Positions 10,927 through 19,740 of a stretch of DNA of 64,000 bases are shown piece by piece. Numbering within the stretch: the stretch's first letter is position 1; every line of letters begins with the position of its first letter. Source of the stretch: G965212025 sp965212025. GTDB lineage: Bacteria > Pseudomonadota > Gammaproteobacteria > Poriferisulfidales > Oxydemutatoraceae. The stretch spans positions 1-64,000 of the forward strand of contig OZ243039.1 of the NCBI GenBank assembly GCA_965212025.1. Direction: 5' to 3'. Both the position numbers and the translations under genes were made by a program. The notes beneath the pieces are model-generated. The model searched no databases and was not told where the DNA came from. It saw only the letters and a list, made by a program, of their open reading frames with translations.

Positions 10927-10961
10927 CACTAATTTTCGCGATTTTCGCGCCTTCCGCGGTT
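10927..10961 (-). repeat. Dispersed 35-bp CGCGAAA-type repeat
   Basis: On the minus strand this stretch (AACCGCGGAAGGCGCGAAAA and onward) matches 28 of 35 positions of the plus-strand stretch at 27801-27835, which is the 3' end of the GxxExxY gene. A shorter relative (GCGCGAAAGTTGGT) lies near 7158-7171 on the minus strand, ahead of the decayed paralogue. Confidence 0.6.
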
Positions 10962-11094
10962 AAACATAAATGAGTACTCACAAAAAAAGGGGACACGTCC
11001 CAATCAGTTCTGCTGAGCCAGCACCCGAATAGTACTAAAGGTCAGACCGAAGTATCACCCGCGCGCATGAGCACCCATACCCCACGAGCGCCGC

Positions 11095-11440
11095 CCCGTA
11101 AGCTAGCGTCGGATCATTGCCAAATGCGGATCAGACAGGAACTTCCCTGGAGCCCAAACCCAGAACCACAACCGCCCGGGCTTTTGGAAAAAAGGCAGCG
11201 TTGAACCGAGAAGCGCTTCAGAAAACCATGCCGATAGCCAAACGCCAAACACCGATTTCTGTTTGGCAGCACCGGCCAGGAGCGAACCTGGGCAAACGCT
11301 GGTGTGCGGTTGTTTTCCAATAGACAGCTTGCTAACATTGCCGACAAGTACAGTTGGTCGTGTGTGGTTCGTTGCGCGGTAAAAGCCGTATTTAGGAAAC
11401 AGTAGCGCAGACATGCGGTTCACACAAAAATCCCCCGGCT
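11095..11440. repeat. Upstream block, copy 2 (of the GLUG/Fn3 duplication)
   Basis: Homologous to 7600-7900 and placed upstream of the intact GLUG/Fn3 gene. The far edges also match: CACACAAAAATCCC near 11421 resembles CACACAGAAATCCC near 7886. This marks the duplication junction. No gene is supported in 10962-11452. Confidence 0.7.
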
Positions 11441-11452
11441 TTTCCTGACAGA

Positions 11453-11483
11453 GTTGTCCCTCAGCTGGTTCGCTGGGGACAAC
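11453..11483 (+). terminator. Strong hairpin with T tract before trxA (attenuator?)
   Basis: GTTGTCCC (11453-11460) pairs with GGGACAAC (11476-11483), extended inward by CAGC/GCTG around a 6-nt loop, and is followed by GTTTTGTGTTTATTTTT. This looks like an intrinsic terminator for plus-strand transcription. No plus-strand gene ends here, so it may act as a leader attenuator 42 nt ahead of trxA. Confidence 0.55.
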
Positions 11484-11524
11484 GTTTTGTGTTTATTTTT
11501 CAACGAGGTAAAGAAATAGCAAAA

Positions 11525-11842
11525 ATGATAGTTCATGTCACTGACGAGACTTTCGAGGAGCAGGTGCTCAAGTCCGACCTGCCTGCCCTTGTGGATTTTT
11601 GGGCTGAATGGTGCGGCCCTTGTAAGTCGATTTCCAAAATTATCGTGGAGACGGGTAAGGAATACGAAGGCAAACTGAAAATCTTCAAACTGGATGTCGA
11701 CGAAAACAAAAAGAGCCCGGAAAGATACGGCATCCGGGGCATTCCGACCCTGATTATTTTTAAAAACGGAGATCGTGTTGCAACACAGGTGGGCGCCGTG
11801 ACCAAATCACAGCTGGTGGCTTTTATCGCCCAAGCCATCTGA
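11525..11842 (+). CDS. trxA: Thioredoxin 1
   Basis: Cytosolic dithiol-disulfide oxidoreductase that reduces ribonucleotide reductase, methionine sulfoxide reductase and other targets. The 105-residue protein has the WCGPCK active site near residue 30, the preceding VDFWAEW strand and the cis-proline motif GIPTLI, all standard. I chose the ATG at 11525 because MIVHVTDETFEEQVL matches the family N-terminus; a GTG at 11489 would add 12 residues inside the hairpin leader. A GAGG lies 16 nt upstream, rather far. It sits upstream of rho, as in enterobacteria and pseudomonads. Confidence 0.96.
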   Translation: MIVHVTDETFEEQVLKSDLPALVDFWAEWCGPCKSISKIIVETGKEYEGKLKIFKLDVDENKKSPERYGIRGIPTLIIFKNGDRVATQVGAVTKSQLVAFIAQAI

Positions 11843-12012
11843 CTTCCCTTGGCTGCACCGACCGGAAAGCATGCTACCATCCACCGGCCAGCGCTCCCAA
11901 ACGCAGGTGAGGGGGGTCGCGCCTCCGGAAAGCAACGAGGTTGCACTAACCTTCGGACACGGCTCTCCTCTCAATCCCATCTACATTCGACCAAGGGGTA
12001 ATTGCTTACGCA

Positions 12013-13269
12013 ATGAATCTGACAGAACTTAAAAAACAGCCAGCACCGCAGTTGCTGGAAATGGCGGAAAAACTAGGAATAGAGGATCTTTCAAGGGCTC
12101 GCCGACAGGATATTGTTTTTTCCATCCTGAGAGCCACCTCACAAAACCGGGAAGATATTACTGGCGACGGGGTTCTGGAAATATTGCAGAACGGGTTTGG
12201 ATTTTTACGCTCGGAAGGGGGGTCATACCTGGCTGGCCCTGACGATATTTATATATCTCCCAGTCAAATCAGACGCTTCAGCTTGCGCACTGGTGACACC
12301 GTATCGGGTCGGGTGCGTCCACCCAAGGAAGACGAGCGCTACTTTGCGATGCTGAAAGTACAGACCGTCAATGGCGAGCAATCGGAAAACGCCCGGAACA
12401 AAATTCTGTTTGAAAACCTGACCCCACTGCACGCCGAGGAAATGCTCAAACTGGAGCGCGGCAACGGCAGCTCGGAAGACATCACTGCTCGCATCATTGA
12501 TATCGTGGCACCTATTGGCAGAGGGCAGAGAGGGCTGATTGTTTCCCCACCGAAAGCCGGGAAAACAATCATGCTACAAAACATTGCCCAAAGTATCACT
12601 TCCAATCACCCGGAGTGCTACCTGATCGTGTTGCTGATAGACGAGCGACCCGAAGAAGTCACGGAAATGACCCGCATGGTGAACGGAGAAGTTGTTTCCA
12701 GCACTTTTGACGAGCCTGCCTCGCGGCACGTGCAGGTGTCGGACATGGTGATCGAAAAAGCCAAACGGTTGACGGAGCACAAACGCGACGTCGTGATTCT
12801 GCTGGATTCGATAACCCGTCTGGCGAGAGCGCATAACACCGTGTCGCCGGCTTCGGGAAAAATATTGAGCGGCGGCGTGGACGCCAACGCACTGCACCGC
12901 CCAAAACGCTTTTTTGGTGCCGCACGAAACCTGGAGGAAGGTGGCAGCCTGACCATCATCGCCACAGCACTCGTTGATACCGGTTCGAAAATGGACGAAG
13001 TCATTTACGAGGAATTCAAAGGCACCGGGAATATGGAAATTCACCTTGACCGCCGGATTACCGAGCGTCGGGTTTTCCCGGGAATCAGCATCAACCGTTC
13101 CGGCACCCGGCGCGAGGAACTGCTCGTTGAGCCGGACGAGTTACAGAAAATCAGAGTGTTAAGAAAGTTCCTGAATCAAATGGACGAGTGCGAAGCCATG
13201 GAGTTCATGCTGAAAAAGCTTCAAGCCACCAAGACCAACAAAGATTTTTTTGAAGCAATGAACCGTTGA
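12013..13269 (+). CDS. rho: Transcription termination factor Rho
   Basis: Hexameric RNA-dependent ATPase that releases transcripts. The 418-residue protein has the N-terminal Rho domain (MNLTELKKQPAPQLLEMAE), the RNA-binding cold-shock fold with GFGFLRS near residue 60, Walker A (PPKAGKTIM) near 180, Walker B (VVILLDSITRLARA) near 260 and the Q/R-loop region near 280 (SGGVDANALHRPKRFFGAARN in part). Length is canonical with no insertion. An AGGGG lies before the ATG. The 170-nt trxA-rho spacer may hold a leader, as Rho commonly autoregulates, but I see no clear structure. It converges on purD with a 28-nt gap and no obvious terminator. Confidence 0.98.
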   Translation: MNLTELKKQPAPQLLEMAEKLGIEDLSRARRQDIVFSILRATSQNREDITGDGVLEILQNGFGFLRSEGGSYLAGPDDIYISPSQIRRFSLRTGDTVSGRVRPPKEDERYFAMLKVQTVNGEQSENARNKILFENLTPLHAEEMLKLERGNGSSEDITARIIDIVAPIGRGQRGLIVSPPKAGKTIMLQNIAQSITSNHPECYLIVLLIDERPEEVTEMTRMVNGEVVSSTFDEPASRHVQVSDMVIEKAKRLTEHKRDVVILLDSITRLARAHNTVSPASGKILSGGVDANALHRPKRFFGAARNLEEGGSLTIIATALVDTGSKMDEVIYEEFKGTGNMEIHLDRRITERRVFPGISINRSGTRREELLVEPDELQKIRVLRKFLNQMDECEAMEFMLKKLQATKTNKDFFEAMNR

Positions 13270-13297
13270 GCTCGCCTTCTTCAGGCCAGCGCGTTTT

Positions 13298-14575
13298 TCA
13301 GAACGAGGCGATATCTTTACGGTAAAAAGCACCTTCCCAACGGTTTTTCTCACAGCATTGGTAGGCTCGCTGTCTGCCCGAATCATAATCGACGCCGAGA
13401 GCCGTAACACACAAAACCCTACCTCCGGTTGCCACGACGTGCCCATCAGAACCTTCCTGGGTGCCGGCATGAAAAACCTTCACCGAGTCTTCACTGTTGC
13501 TTTCCGTCGGCATACGAATTTTCTTGCCTCGCAGGTACTCTCCCGGATAGCCTTGCGAAGCCATCACAACTCCTACCGCAACCCGCTCATCCCAGTCCAC
13601 CTTCGGACTGGCTTCTTCAGCAAAGGCCAGGAGCAGTTCCAGGAAGTCGTCGTGCATGCGCATGAAAATTGGCTGTGTCTCAGGATCTCCCAAGCGGCAA
13701 TTGAATTCCAGGACGCCCGGATTTTTATGCTCATCAATCATCAAGCCGACGTACAGAAAACCAGAAAACGGAGAACCTTCCCTCTCCATGCCTTCCAACG
13801 TAGGCGTGACGATCTGCTTGATAACCTTACTCTGTAGTTCGGAGTCCATGAAAGGAGCTGGGGAGCAAGCCCCCATCCCACCCGTGTTGGGGCCATGTCC
13901 ATTGTCGTCGCGGGCTTTGTAGTCACAGGCAGATGCCAAAGGCAAAAAACGCGTCCCATCAACCATACATATAAAGCTCGCTTCCCTGCCGGGCAAAAAT
14001 TCTTCGAGCAATATCTTCTTTCCGGCTTCACCATGAATGCCCACAGTCAACATGGCGTTAATCGCCCACTGCGCCTCGGCGTGATCTCTTGCGACCACCA
14101 CTCCCTTCCCTGCTGCCAAACCATCTGCTTTTATCACCAGAGGCAAAGCGCGTCGGGATGCATAAGCCATCGCCTCCCCGGCGTCTTCAAAGGTCGCACT
14201 GGCTGCGCAAGGAATATGATTTTTATGCATAAAACACTTGCTAAACGCTTTTGAAGATTCAAGGCGCGCGGCCACTTGTCGTGGGCCGAAAATCGCAAGT
14301 CCTTTCTCCTGAAAACGATCCACGATACCGAGCGCCAAAGGAATTTCCGGGCCGACCACCGTTAAATCCACGGTGCGTTCTTGCGCAAAAGCCAGCAAAG
14401 CACTGACATCATCCGCCTGAAGAGGTACATTCTCCGTCTTCGGTTCCCGCATGGTTCCCGCGTTGCCCGGGGCGACGAAAACCCTTTTTGCCAAAGGGCT
14501 TTTGGCGAGCTTCCACACCAAAGCATGCTCTCTCCCGCCACCGCCAACCACCAATATATTCAGACCGTTCTTCAC
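13298..14575 (-). CDS. purD: Phosphoribosylamine-glycine ligase (GAR synthetase)
   Basis: Second step of purine synthesis: joins glycine to phosphoribosylamine with ATP. ATP-grasp enzyme of 425 residues. It shows the N-domain GGGGREHAL motif at residue 10, the ATP-grasp VIKADGLAAGKGVVVA near 140, the CDYKARDDNGHGPNTGGMG segment near 210 and the metal-binding EFNCRLGDPETQ near 285. I chose a GTG start at 14575 (VKNGLNILVVGGG): GGGAG lies about 8 nt upstream and the length fits. An upstream ATG adds 18 residues unlike the family. It follows purH in the same direction after 254 nt with no gene. Confidence 0.95.
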   Translation of the reverse strand: MKNGLNILVVGGGGREHALVWKLAKSPLAKRVFVAPGNAGTMREPKTENVPLQADDVSALLAFAQERTVDLTVVGPEIPLALGIVDRFQEKGLAIFGPRQVAARLESSKAFSKCFMHKNHIPCAASATFEDAGEAMAYASRRALPLVIKADGLAAGKGVVVARDHAEAQWAINAMLTVGIHGEAGKKILLEEFLPGREASFICMVDGTRFLPLASACDYKARDDNGHGPNTGGMGACSPAPFMDSELQSKVIKQIVTPTLEGMEREGSPFSGFLYVGLMIDEHKNPGVLEFNCRLGDPETQPIFMRMHDDFLELLLAFAEEASPKVDWDERVAVGVVMASQGYPGEYLRGKKIRMPTESNSEDSVKVFHAGTQEGSDGHVVATGGRVLCVTALGVDYDSGRQRAYQCCEKNRWEGAFYRKDIASF

Positions 14576-14829
14576 GAATATGACTCCCTGTCCCTGACAA
14601 AAACGAGACATGTCCTCAAACCTTGCCACAGGCCATCAAGCATCTGCGGGCGACAGCAGCGCCCCGTCCTGTCTGCAATCACCCAACCGGATAACTGTGA
14701 CACACCATTCTGGCGGTTCATCGTCAGGGCATCCCCAAAAAACTGCCGGCTACCAGCATCGGCAGAAGGTCATACAACAGGACGCTGCACCAATGGTCGC
14801 GCCGCTTCAAGGCCGAAGCGGGCTCGGGG

Positions 14830-16374
14830 TCAGTGGTGAAAATGACGAATGCCGGTAAATACCATGGCAACACCCCGAGCGTCTGCGGTCGCCACAACTT
14901 GCTCGTCCCTCTTTGAACCACCCGGCTGAATCACCGCCATCACTCCCGCCTCACAGGCAACCTCCAAGGCATCCGGAAAAGGAAAAAAAGCATCTGAAGC
15001 CATGACTGGTGATGAAGCGCATGGTGACGACTTCTGCACCGCCTGTCGCACTGCTTCAACACGAGAAGTCTGCCCTCCTCCGATACCGGTTGTGCACAGG
15101 TCACTTGCCAACACGATCGCGTTGGATTTGACATATTTGGCAACCCGCCAGGCAAACTTCAAATCCATCCATTCCGTCTCCGAGGGCTGGCGCTCAGTGA
15201 CGCACCGTAATGCCTCACTGTTGAAGTCCACGTCATTTTCTTCCTGAACAAGAATGCCACCGGCAACACGGCGATACTGAACCCCCCCGGTATTCGCCTT
15301 GGCAGCCACCACACGCAATGCCGGCTTGGCAGCAAAGCAGCCCAAGGCCTCGTCCGACACGCTTGGAGCCACGACCGCTTCCACAAATTGCCGAGCCAGC
15401 ACCACCTGCGCAACGGGCAAGTCAACCGCGTGGTTGAATGCGACAATTCCCCCGTAAGCAGACTCAGCGTCCGCCTCACAGGCACGAACATAGGCGCCTT
15501 GCAAATCTTGAGCACAGGCCGCACCACATGGGGTCGCATGCTTTACGATCACACAGGCCGCCTGCTCAAACTGCGACACACAACGCAACGCCACATCCAT
15601 GTCCACAATGTTGTTAAAAGAAAGTTCCTTCCCCCACAGTTGCACCATGCTCCCTGTGCTGTTGCGGTCGACATAAAGCGCGCCGGCCTGATGCGGATTC
15701 TCACCGTAGCGAAGTTCGCTCTTTTTGAGAAACACGGGTGACAAAAACTCCGGGAAAACGCTGTCTTTTTTCGCAAACCAGTCACTGATTTCGGCATCGT
15801 AACGGGTGGTAACCGCAAAGGCTTTGGCAGCCAGTCGACGGCGCAAACTGACCGGTAAAGTGCCGGAATTCTCCTGCAAGGTTTTTTCGATGACCGGGTA
15901 GTCTTCCGGGTCACTTAATACCGCCACATAACGATGATTTTTCGCACCAGCCCTCAGCAGCGCCACCCCTCCAATATCAATATTTTCCAGCGCAGCCTGA
16001 AAATCATCAGGGAAGCACGCCACTGTCTCCGCAAAAGGGTATAAATTCACGACCACCATATCTATTCCCTGTATTCCCGAGGCTTCCATTTCAGCATGGT
16101 GCTGCACCCGGTCCGCCAACAGCCCACCATGAATTTTCGGATGCAAGGTCTTGACCCTCCCACCAAAAAATTCCGGGCTACCGGTATAGTCACGAACTTC
16201 AACGACTTCGACACCCTCCGCGCTCAGTGCCTTGGCAGTCGCCCCGGTTGACAAAATTTCTACCCCATACGAGGAAAGAAAACGCGCGAACAGCACAATC
16301 CCCTCCTTGTTCGACACGCTCAGCAAGGCACGCCGCACAGGGAGAAAATCATCCTGCAAAACAGATTTTTTCAT
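14830..16374 (-). CDS. purH: Bifunctional AICAR transformylase / IMP cyclohydrolase
   Basis: Last two steps of purine synthesis. The N-terminal MGS-like cyclohydrolase domain starts at RRALLSVSNKEGIV and includes the substrate loop STGATAKAL and GRVKTLHPKIHGG near residue 65. The C-terminal transformylase domain has LRYGENPHQ near 225, the catalytic KHATPCG near 275 and ends GIRHFHH. About 514 residues, a normal length. I placed the start at MKKSVLQDDF; no good Shine-Dalgarno is visible, and a longer form would add 12 residues. Forms a purH-purD operon. Confidence 0.96.
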   Translation of the reverse strand: MKKSVLQDDFLPVRRALLSVSNKEGIVLFARFLSSYGVEILSTGATAKALSAEGVEVVEVRDYTGSPEFFGGRVKTLHPKIHGGLLADRVQHHAEMEASGIQGIDMVVVNLYPFAETVACFPDDFQAALENIDIGGVALLRAGAKNHRYVAVLSDPEDYPVIEKTLQENSGTLPVSLRRRLAAKAFAVTTRYDAEISDWFAKKDSVFPEFLSPVFLKKSELRYGENPHQAGALYVDRNSTGSMVQLWGKELSFNNIVDMDVALRCVSQFEQAACVIVKHATPCGAACAQDLQGAYVRACEADAESAYGGIVAFNHAVDLPVAQVVLARQFVEAVVAPSVSDEALGCFAAKPALRVVAAKANTGGVQYRRVAGGILVQEENDVDFNSEALRCVTERQPSETEWMDLKFAWRVAKYVKSNAIVLASDLCTTGIGGGQTSRVEAVRQAVQKSSPCASSPVMASDAFFPFPDALEVACEAGVMAVIQPGGSKRDEQVVATADARGVAMVFTGIRHFHH

Positions 16375-16559
16375 GGGGAATAGACGGAACTCAGCCTGGT
16401 TGCAAAACACGCAAAAAAGACGAAGCCGATAGTGTACATTTACCAGCCGCTGAAATCACAAACGCTGCCCAGCAGACTCACGAGCAAACCTGCTGTGCAA
16501 CAGAATGAGCAGACGAAGTAGGATGGTTGAAAATTTTTACCAGGTTTGAAGAAGTTAAG

Positions 16560-17168
16560 ATGAAACACATTTCGGTAGGATTGGCTCTCTTGGTCGGAGC
16601 TTGCGGAGACTACGGTGTGCCTGCTGAATCGGGAATGTCAGAATACTCTCAGGCTTTGGACAAAAGTTACGATGATGTGTGGCACTCTGTTATCGACTAT
16701 CTCAGTGCCTCCTCATTCGCAATTGATAATTCCGAGAAAGACGCGGGTCTAATCACATTTTCTTTCGGGCAAAGCGACATCTCAAGTTACGTCGATTGTG
16801 GGCAGTGGACTGAACCCAAATCCATGTGGAAAGACCCCGAATCCAGGTTCGAAGGAAACTACACTGACTACCTCAAGCAATCTGCCAAAGGAACCCTGTC
16901 AGGAAAGATGAATATTTCTGTCCGGGAGATATCTGAAAACAAAACCTCCGTCAGAACCAATGCTCAATATGCTCTTACCGCGTTTTTCTACAACCCTCTA
17001 AACTATCTAAATCCTATCCGAATCACTTGGACTTTTAGCAGTGGCAGTTACGATGAAGATGGTTATGTTGGTGGCACCCACAGATGCCAGCCCACATATT
17101 TTTTGGAAAAAAGCATCTTTGACGCAGCGTCGTCGAACTCAAACACCTTCCCACTAACCCCGGCTTAA
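16560..17168 (+). CDS. Putative lipoprotein of unknown function
   Basis: A 202-residue protein starting MKHISVGLALLVGAC, a short signal peptide with a lipobox (VGA-C, Cys15), so probably exported and lipid-anchored. The first mature part, with AID-type strand and YDDVWHSVIDYLSASSF helix followed by KDAGLITF, resembles uncharacterised gammaproteobacterial lipoproteins that begin with a helix and a strand ending in GLI. The rest is beta-rich with one WTFSSGSYDEDGY loop. I do not recognise a named family. It stands alone between purH (divergent) and tRNA-Arg. The upstream GAAGAAG could serve as ribosome-binding site. Confidence 0.75.
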   Translation: MKHISVGLALLVGACGDYGVPAESGMSEYSQALDKSYDDVWHSVIDYLSASSFAIDNSEKDAGLITFSFGQSDISSYVDCGQWTEPKSMWKDPESRFEGNYTDYLKQSAKGTLSGKMNISVREISENKTSVRTNAQYALTAFFYNPLNYLNPIRITWTFSSGSYDEDGYVGGTHRCQPTYFLEKSIFDAASSNSNTFPLTPA

Positions 17169-17207
17169 AAATCTTTAGGTCTGTTGATCAACGCCAGAAA
17201 CATGAAC

Positions 17208-17283
17208 TGGCGCGCCCGGCAGGATTCGAACCTGCGACTTCTGCCTCCGGAGGGCAGCGCTCTATCCACTGAGCTACGGGCGC
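17208..17283 (-). tRNA. tRNA-Arg (anticodon CCG)
   Basis: A 76-nt cloverleaf on the minus strand: acceptor GCGCCCG pairs with CGGGCGC, anticodon stem CTGCC/GGCAG encloses the loop CTCCGGA (anticodon CCG), T loop TTCGAAT, discriminator G and an encoded CCA. Reads the codon CGG. Confidence 0.95.
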
Positions 17284-17411
17284 ACAAAACGGGAGCATGG
17301 CTGACCCACAAGGTGCAGCACCAAGTTGCTCGTGTAACCAGAAAGTTAACATCAGGCTCAAGGTGCTTATAATGGGCTTGCATTATAACCTTCTGGCGGG
17401 AGCCTTTCTTT

Positions 17412-18552
17412 ATGGATGACAAACATTTTTACCAACAATTTTCTGTTCTGGTGGTTTTTATGATCGTGACGGTGGCGATGATTCTCATTATTGCTCGCTT
17501 TCTTACGACCGGGCCTGGCAATATCAGCGTCATGCAGACTATGGCAATTAAAGAACGGATCAAACCATTGGGGTCGGTCTATACGGGCACACACCCGGAA
17601 GCGAAAGCCTCGCCGTCCGGCAATGCGGTTGCTGTCGGGAAGCCAGGAGGTGCCGGGGCTGGCAAAAATACGTATGACCAGGTGTGCGCTGCGTGCCATG
17701 CCGGTGGCATCATCGGCGCGCCAAAGTTTGGCGACAAAGCGGCCTGGCAACCTCGTATCGCTACCGGCATGGCTGCCTTGCACAAGGCGGCTTTGGAAGG
17801 TCTGAACGCCATGCCTCCCAAGGGTGGGCGCACGGACTTGCCTGATGCCGACATAAAAGCGGCAGTGGATTACATGGTTCAAGCCGTGCATGAAACGGCG
17901 ACCGATGCAGGCGCAGCGGGCATGGCCGAAAAGACCAAGGCCGCTGACACGGCGGGCATGACCGAAAAGACCAAGGCCGCTGACACGGCGGGCATGACCG
18001 AAAAGACCAAGGCCGCTGACACGGCGGGCATGACCGAAAAGACCAAAGGCCGCTGACACGGCGGGCATGACCGAAAAGACCAAGGCCGCTGACACGGCGG
18101 GCATGACCGAAAAGACCAAGGCTGCTGCGGGCATGGCCGAAAAGACCAAGGCTGCTGCGGGCATGGCCGAAAAGACCAAGGTTGCTGCGGGCATGACCGA
18201 AAAGACCAAGGCCGCTGACACGGCGGGCATGACCGAAAAGACCAAGGCTGCTGCGGGCATGGCCGAAAAAAAGGTTGCGGACGCTGCTCCGGCCACAGCG
18301 GCAGGGGATTCAAAAAAGGGCAAAGAGACCTACACTCAGGTTTGCCATGTATGCCATGCCACTGGTATCGCCGGTGCTCCGAAGTTTGGAGACAAAGCGG
18401 CTTGGCAACCACGCATCGCTACCGGCATGGATGCCATGTACAAGGCGGCTTTGGAAGGTTTGAACGCCATGCCTCCCAAGGGTGGGCGCACGGACTTGCC
18501 TGATGCCGACATAAAAGCGGCAGTGGACTACATGGTCAAATCCGCGCAGTAA
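17412..18552 (+). CDS. Di-haem c5-type cytochrome, frameshifted in its linker
   Basis: Membrane-anchored electron-transfer protein. Residues of about 10-31 are a transmembrane helix (VLVVFMIVTVAMILIIA). The first haem domain has CAACH at residues 92-96 and the ligand segment NAMPPKGG; the second has CHVCH and the same NAMPPKGG. A tandem-repeat linker (AGMTEKTKAADT units) joins them. Reading is broken near 18045: one extra A (ACCAAAGG instead of ACCAAGG) ends the first frame at 18056, and the second frame resumes in the repeat from 18067. Restored, it gives about 380 residues. The DNA of the two domains is nearly identical over the last 70 nt. The shift could be real decay, phase variation or an assembly error in the repeat. 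Confidence 0.8.
17911..18268 (+). repeat. 30/36-bp coding tandem repeat (cytochrome linker)
   Basis: About ten in-frame units of 36 bp (encoding AGMTEKTKAADT) or 30 bp (AGMAEKTKAA), very similar in sequence. Both unit lengths are multiples of three, so copy-number change alone keeps frame; a single-base insertion near 18045 breaks it. Confidence 0.9.
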
Positions 18553-18948
18553 AAATCAGCACTTTTGGCTCATTTTTCCCTGTGCTGAAAATCCATCTTT
18601 CTGCAAGGAACAAAGAGACGGGCAAGCCAGCATGGCTCTGGTAAACGGGCAGAAGCTGACTTGCTACCGCGTCTTTTGCAACCGTGAGTCTCGATAAATT
18701 TCTGACTCCCACCTTTCCATCGCTGCGTTGCCCAGAATATGACGCTGCGGCAAGAACGCGGCAAACATGAGCTTCAGCCGTTGTCCACAAGCAGCTCTGC
18801 TCTTGCTTCTGCTCAATGCCAAGAAAAACTCCGGCACCTGAAAACGCTGATGCTTCATTGCCCGCATAGGCATCCAAAACAACAGCAATCCGCTCTGCTT
18901 ATGGGCTTACAATGCGCTTTAGAAAATTGACCTTTAGAGACTCGGCGA
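18553..18948. other. Intergenic stretch before map
   Basis: No gene is supported in these 396 nt. CAGCAC and GTGCTG around 18558-18587 could form a weak long-loop hairpin after the cytochrome. TACAAT near 18908 could be a -10 element for map, but no good -35 is seen. Confidence 0.4.
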
Positions 18949-19740
18949 TTGGCAATTAACCCTTTAATCAAAAACACGCGGCAAATAGAGAAAATGCGCA
19001 CTGCCGGAAGGCTGGCGGCAAGGGTTCTTGAAGCACTGGAGGGGAAAATCGTCCCGGGAACCAGCACGGGAGAGATCGATGATTTTTGCCACCGCTTTAT
19101 CGTTGAGGAACTTGATTGCATCCCTGCCCCTCTGAACTACAAGGGCTTCCCCAAGTCTGTCTGTACTTCGGTCAACCACCAAGTGTGCCACGGAATCCCA
19201 GGAGAGAGATGCTTAAGGTCTGGTGACATTATAAACGTTGATATCACTGTTATAAGAGAAGGTTTCCACGGTGACACCAGCAAAATGTTTGCCGTCGGCA
19301 AGCCGAGCGTGCTTGCCCGGCGCCTTATGGAAATCACACGCCACTCCATGTGGGAGGGAATAAGGCAGGTTGTGCCGGGAGCAAGGCTGGGTGACATTGG
19401 CTATGCCATTCAAAGCTTTGCCGAAAAAGCGAGGTTCAGCGTGGTTCGGGAATACTGCGGGCATGGAATTGGATTGGGATTTCACGAGGAACCAAGGATT
19501 CTTCACTACGGTACCCGTCATAACGGCAGCAAGATCCTCCCGGGGATGACCTTTACCATTGAACCCATGATCAACGCTGGCAAAAGGCACGTGAGGTTAC
19601 TGCCCGACGGGTGGACCGTGGTCACCAAAGACCATTCTCTGTCGGCGCAATGGGAGCACACGATTCTGGTGACCAAAGAGGGCTACGAAGTGCTGACTTT
19701 ACGGGAGGAAGAACGTACTGACGGGGCAGAGCCGGGGTGA
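18949..19740 (+). CDS. map: Methionine aminopeptidase type I
   Basis: Removes the N-terminal Met from nascent proteins; di-metal hydrolase. The 263-residue protein shows the family opening IEKMRTAGRLAARVLE, NHQVCHGIP near residue 77, the metal ligands in INVDITV (Asp) and HGDTS (Asp), the catalytic His in YCGHGIGLGFHEEP near 170, and TIEPM (Glu) and WEHTILV (Glu) later. The start is TTG at 18949, which restores the usual MAI-type N-terminus; no in-frame ATG fits. Its stop overlaps the GTG of dapC. In many relatives glnD lies between map and dapC; it is absent here. Confidence 0.95.
   Translation: MAINPLIKNTRQIEKMRTAGRLAARVLEALEGKIVPGTSTGEIDDFCHRFIVEELDCIPAPLNYKGFPKSVCTSVNHQVCHGIPGERCLRSGDIINVDITVIREGFHGDTSKMFAVGKPSVLARRLMEITRHSMWEGIRQVVPGARLGDIGYAIQSFAEKARFSVVREYCGHGIGLGFHEEPRILHYGTRHNGSKILPGMTFTIEPMINAGKRHVRLLPDGWTVVTKDHSLSAQWEHTILVTKEGYEVLTLREEERTDGAEPG

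Noticed and set aside
17367..18412. Long minus-strand ORFs over the cytochrome linker
   Set aside because: Repetitive antisense frames created by the 30/36-bp repeat, with no start signal.
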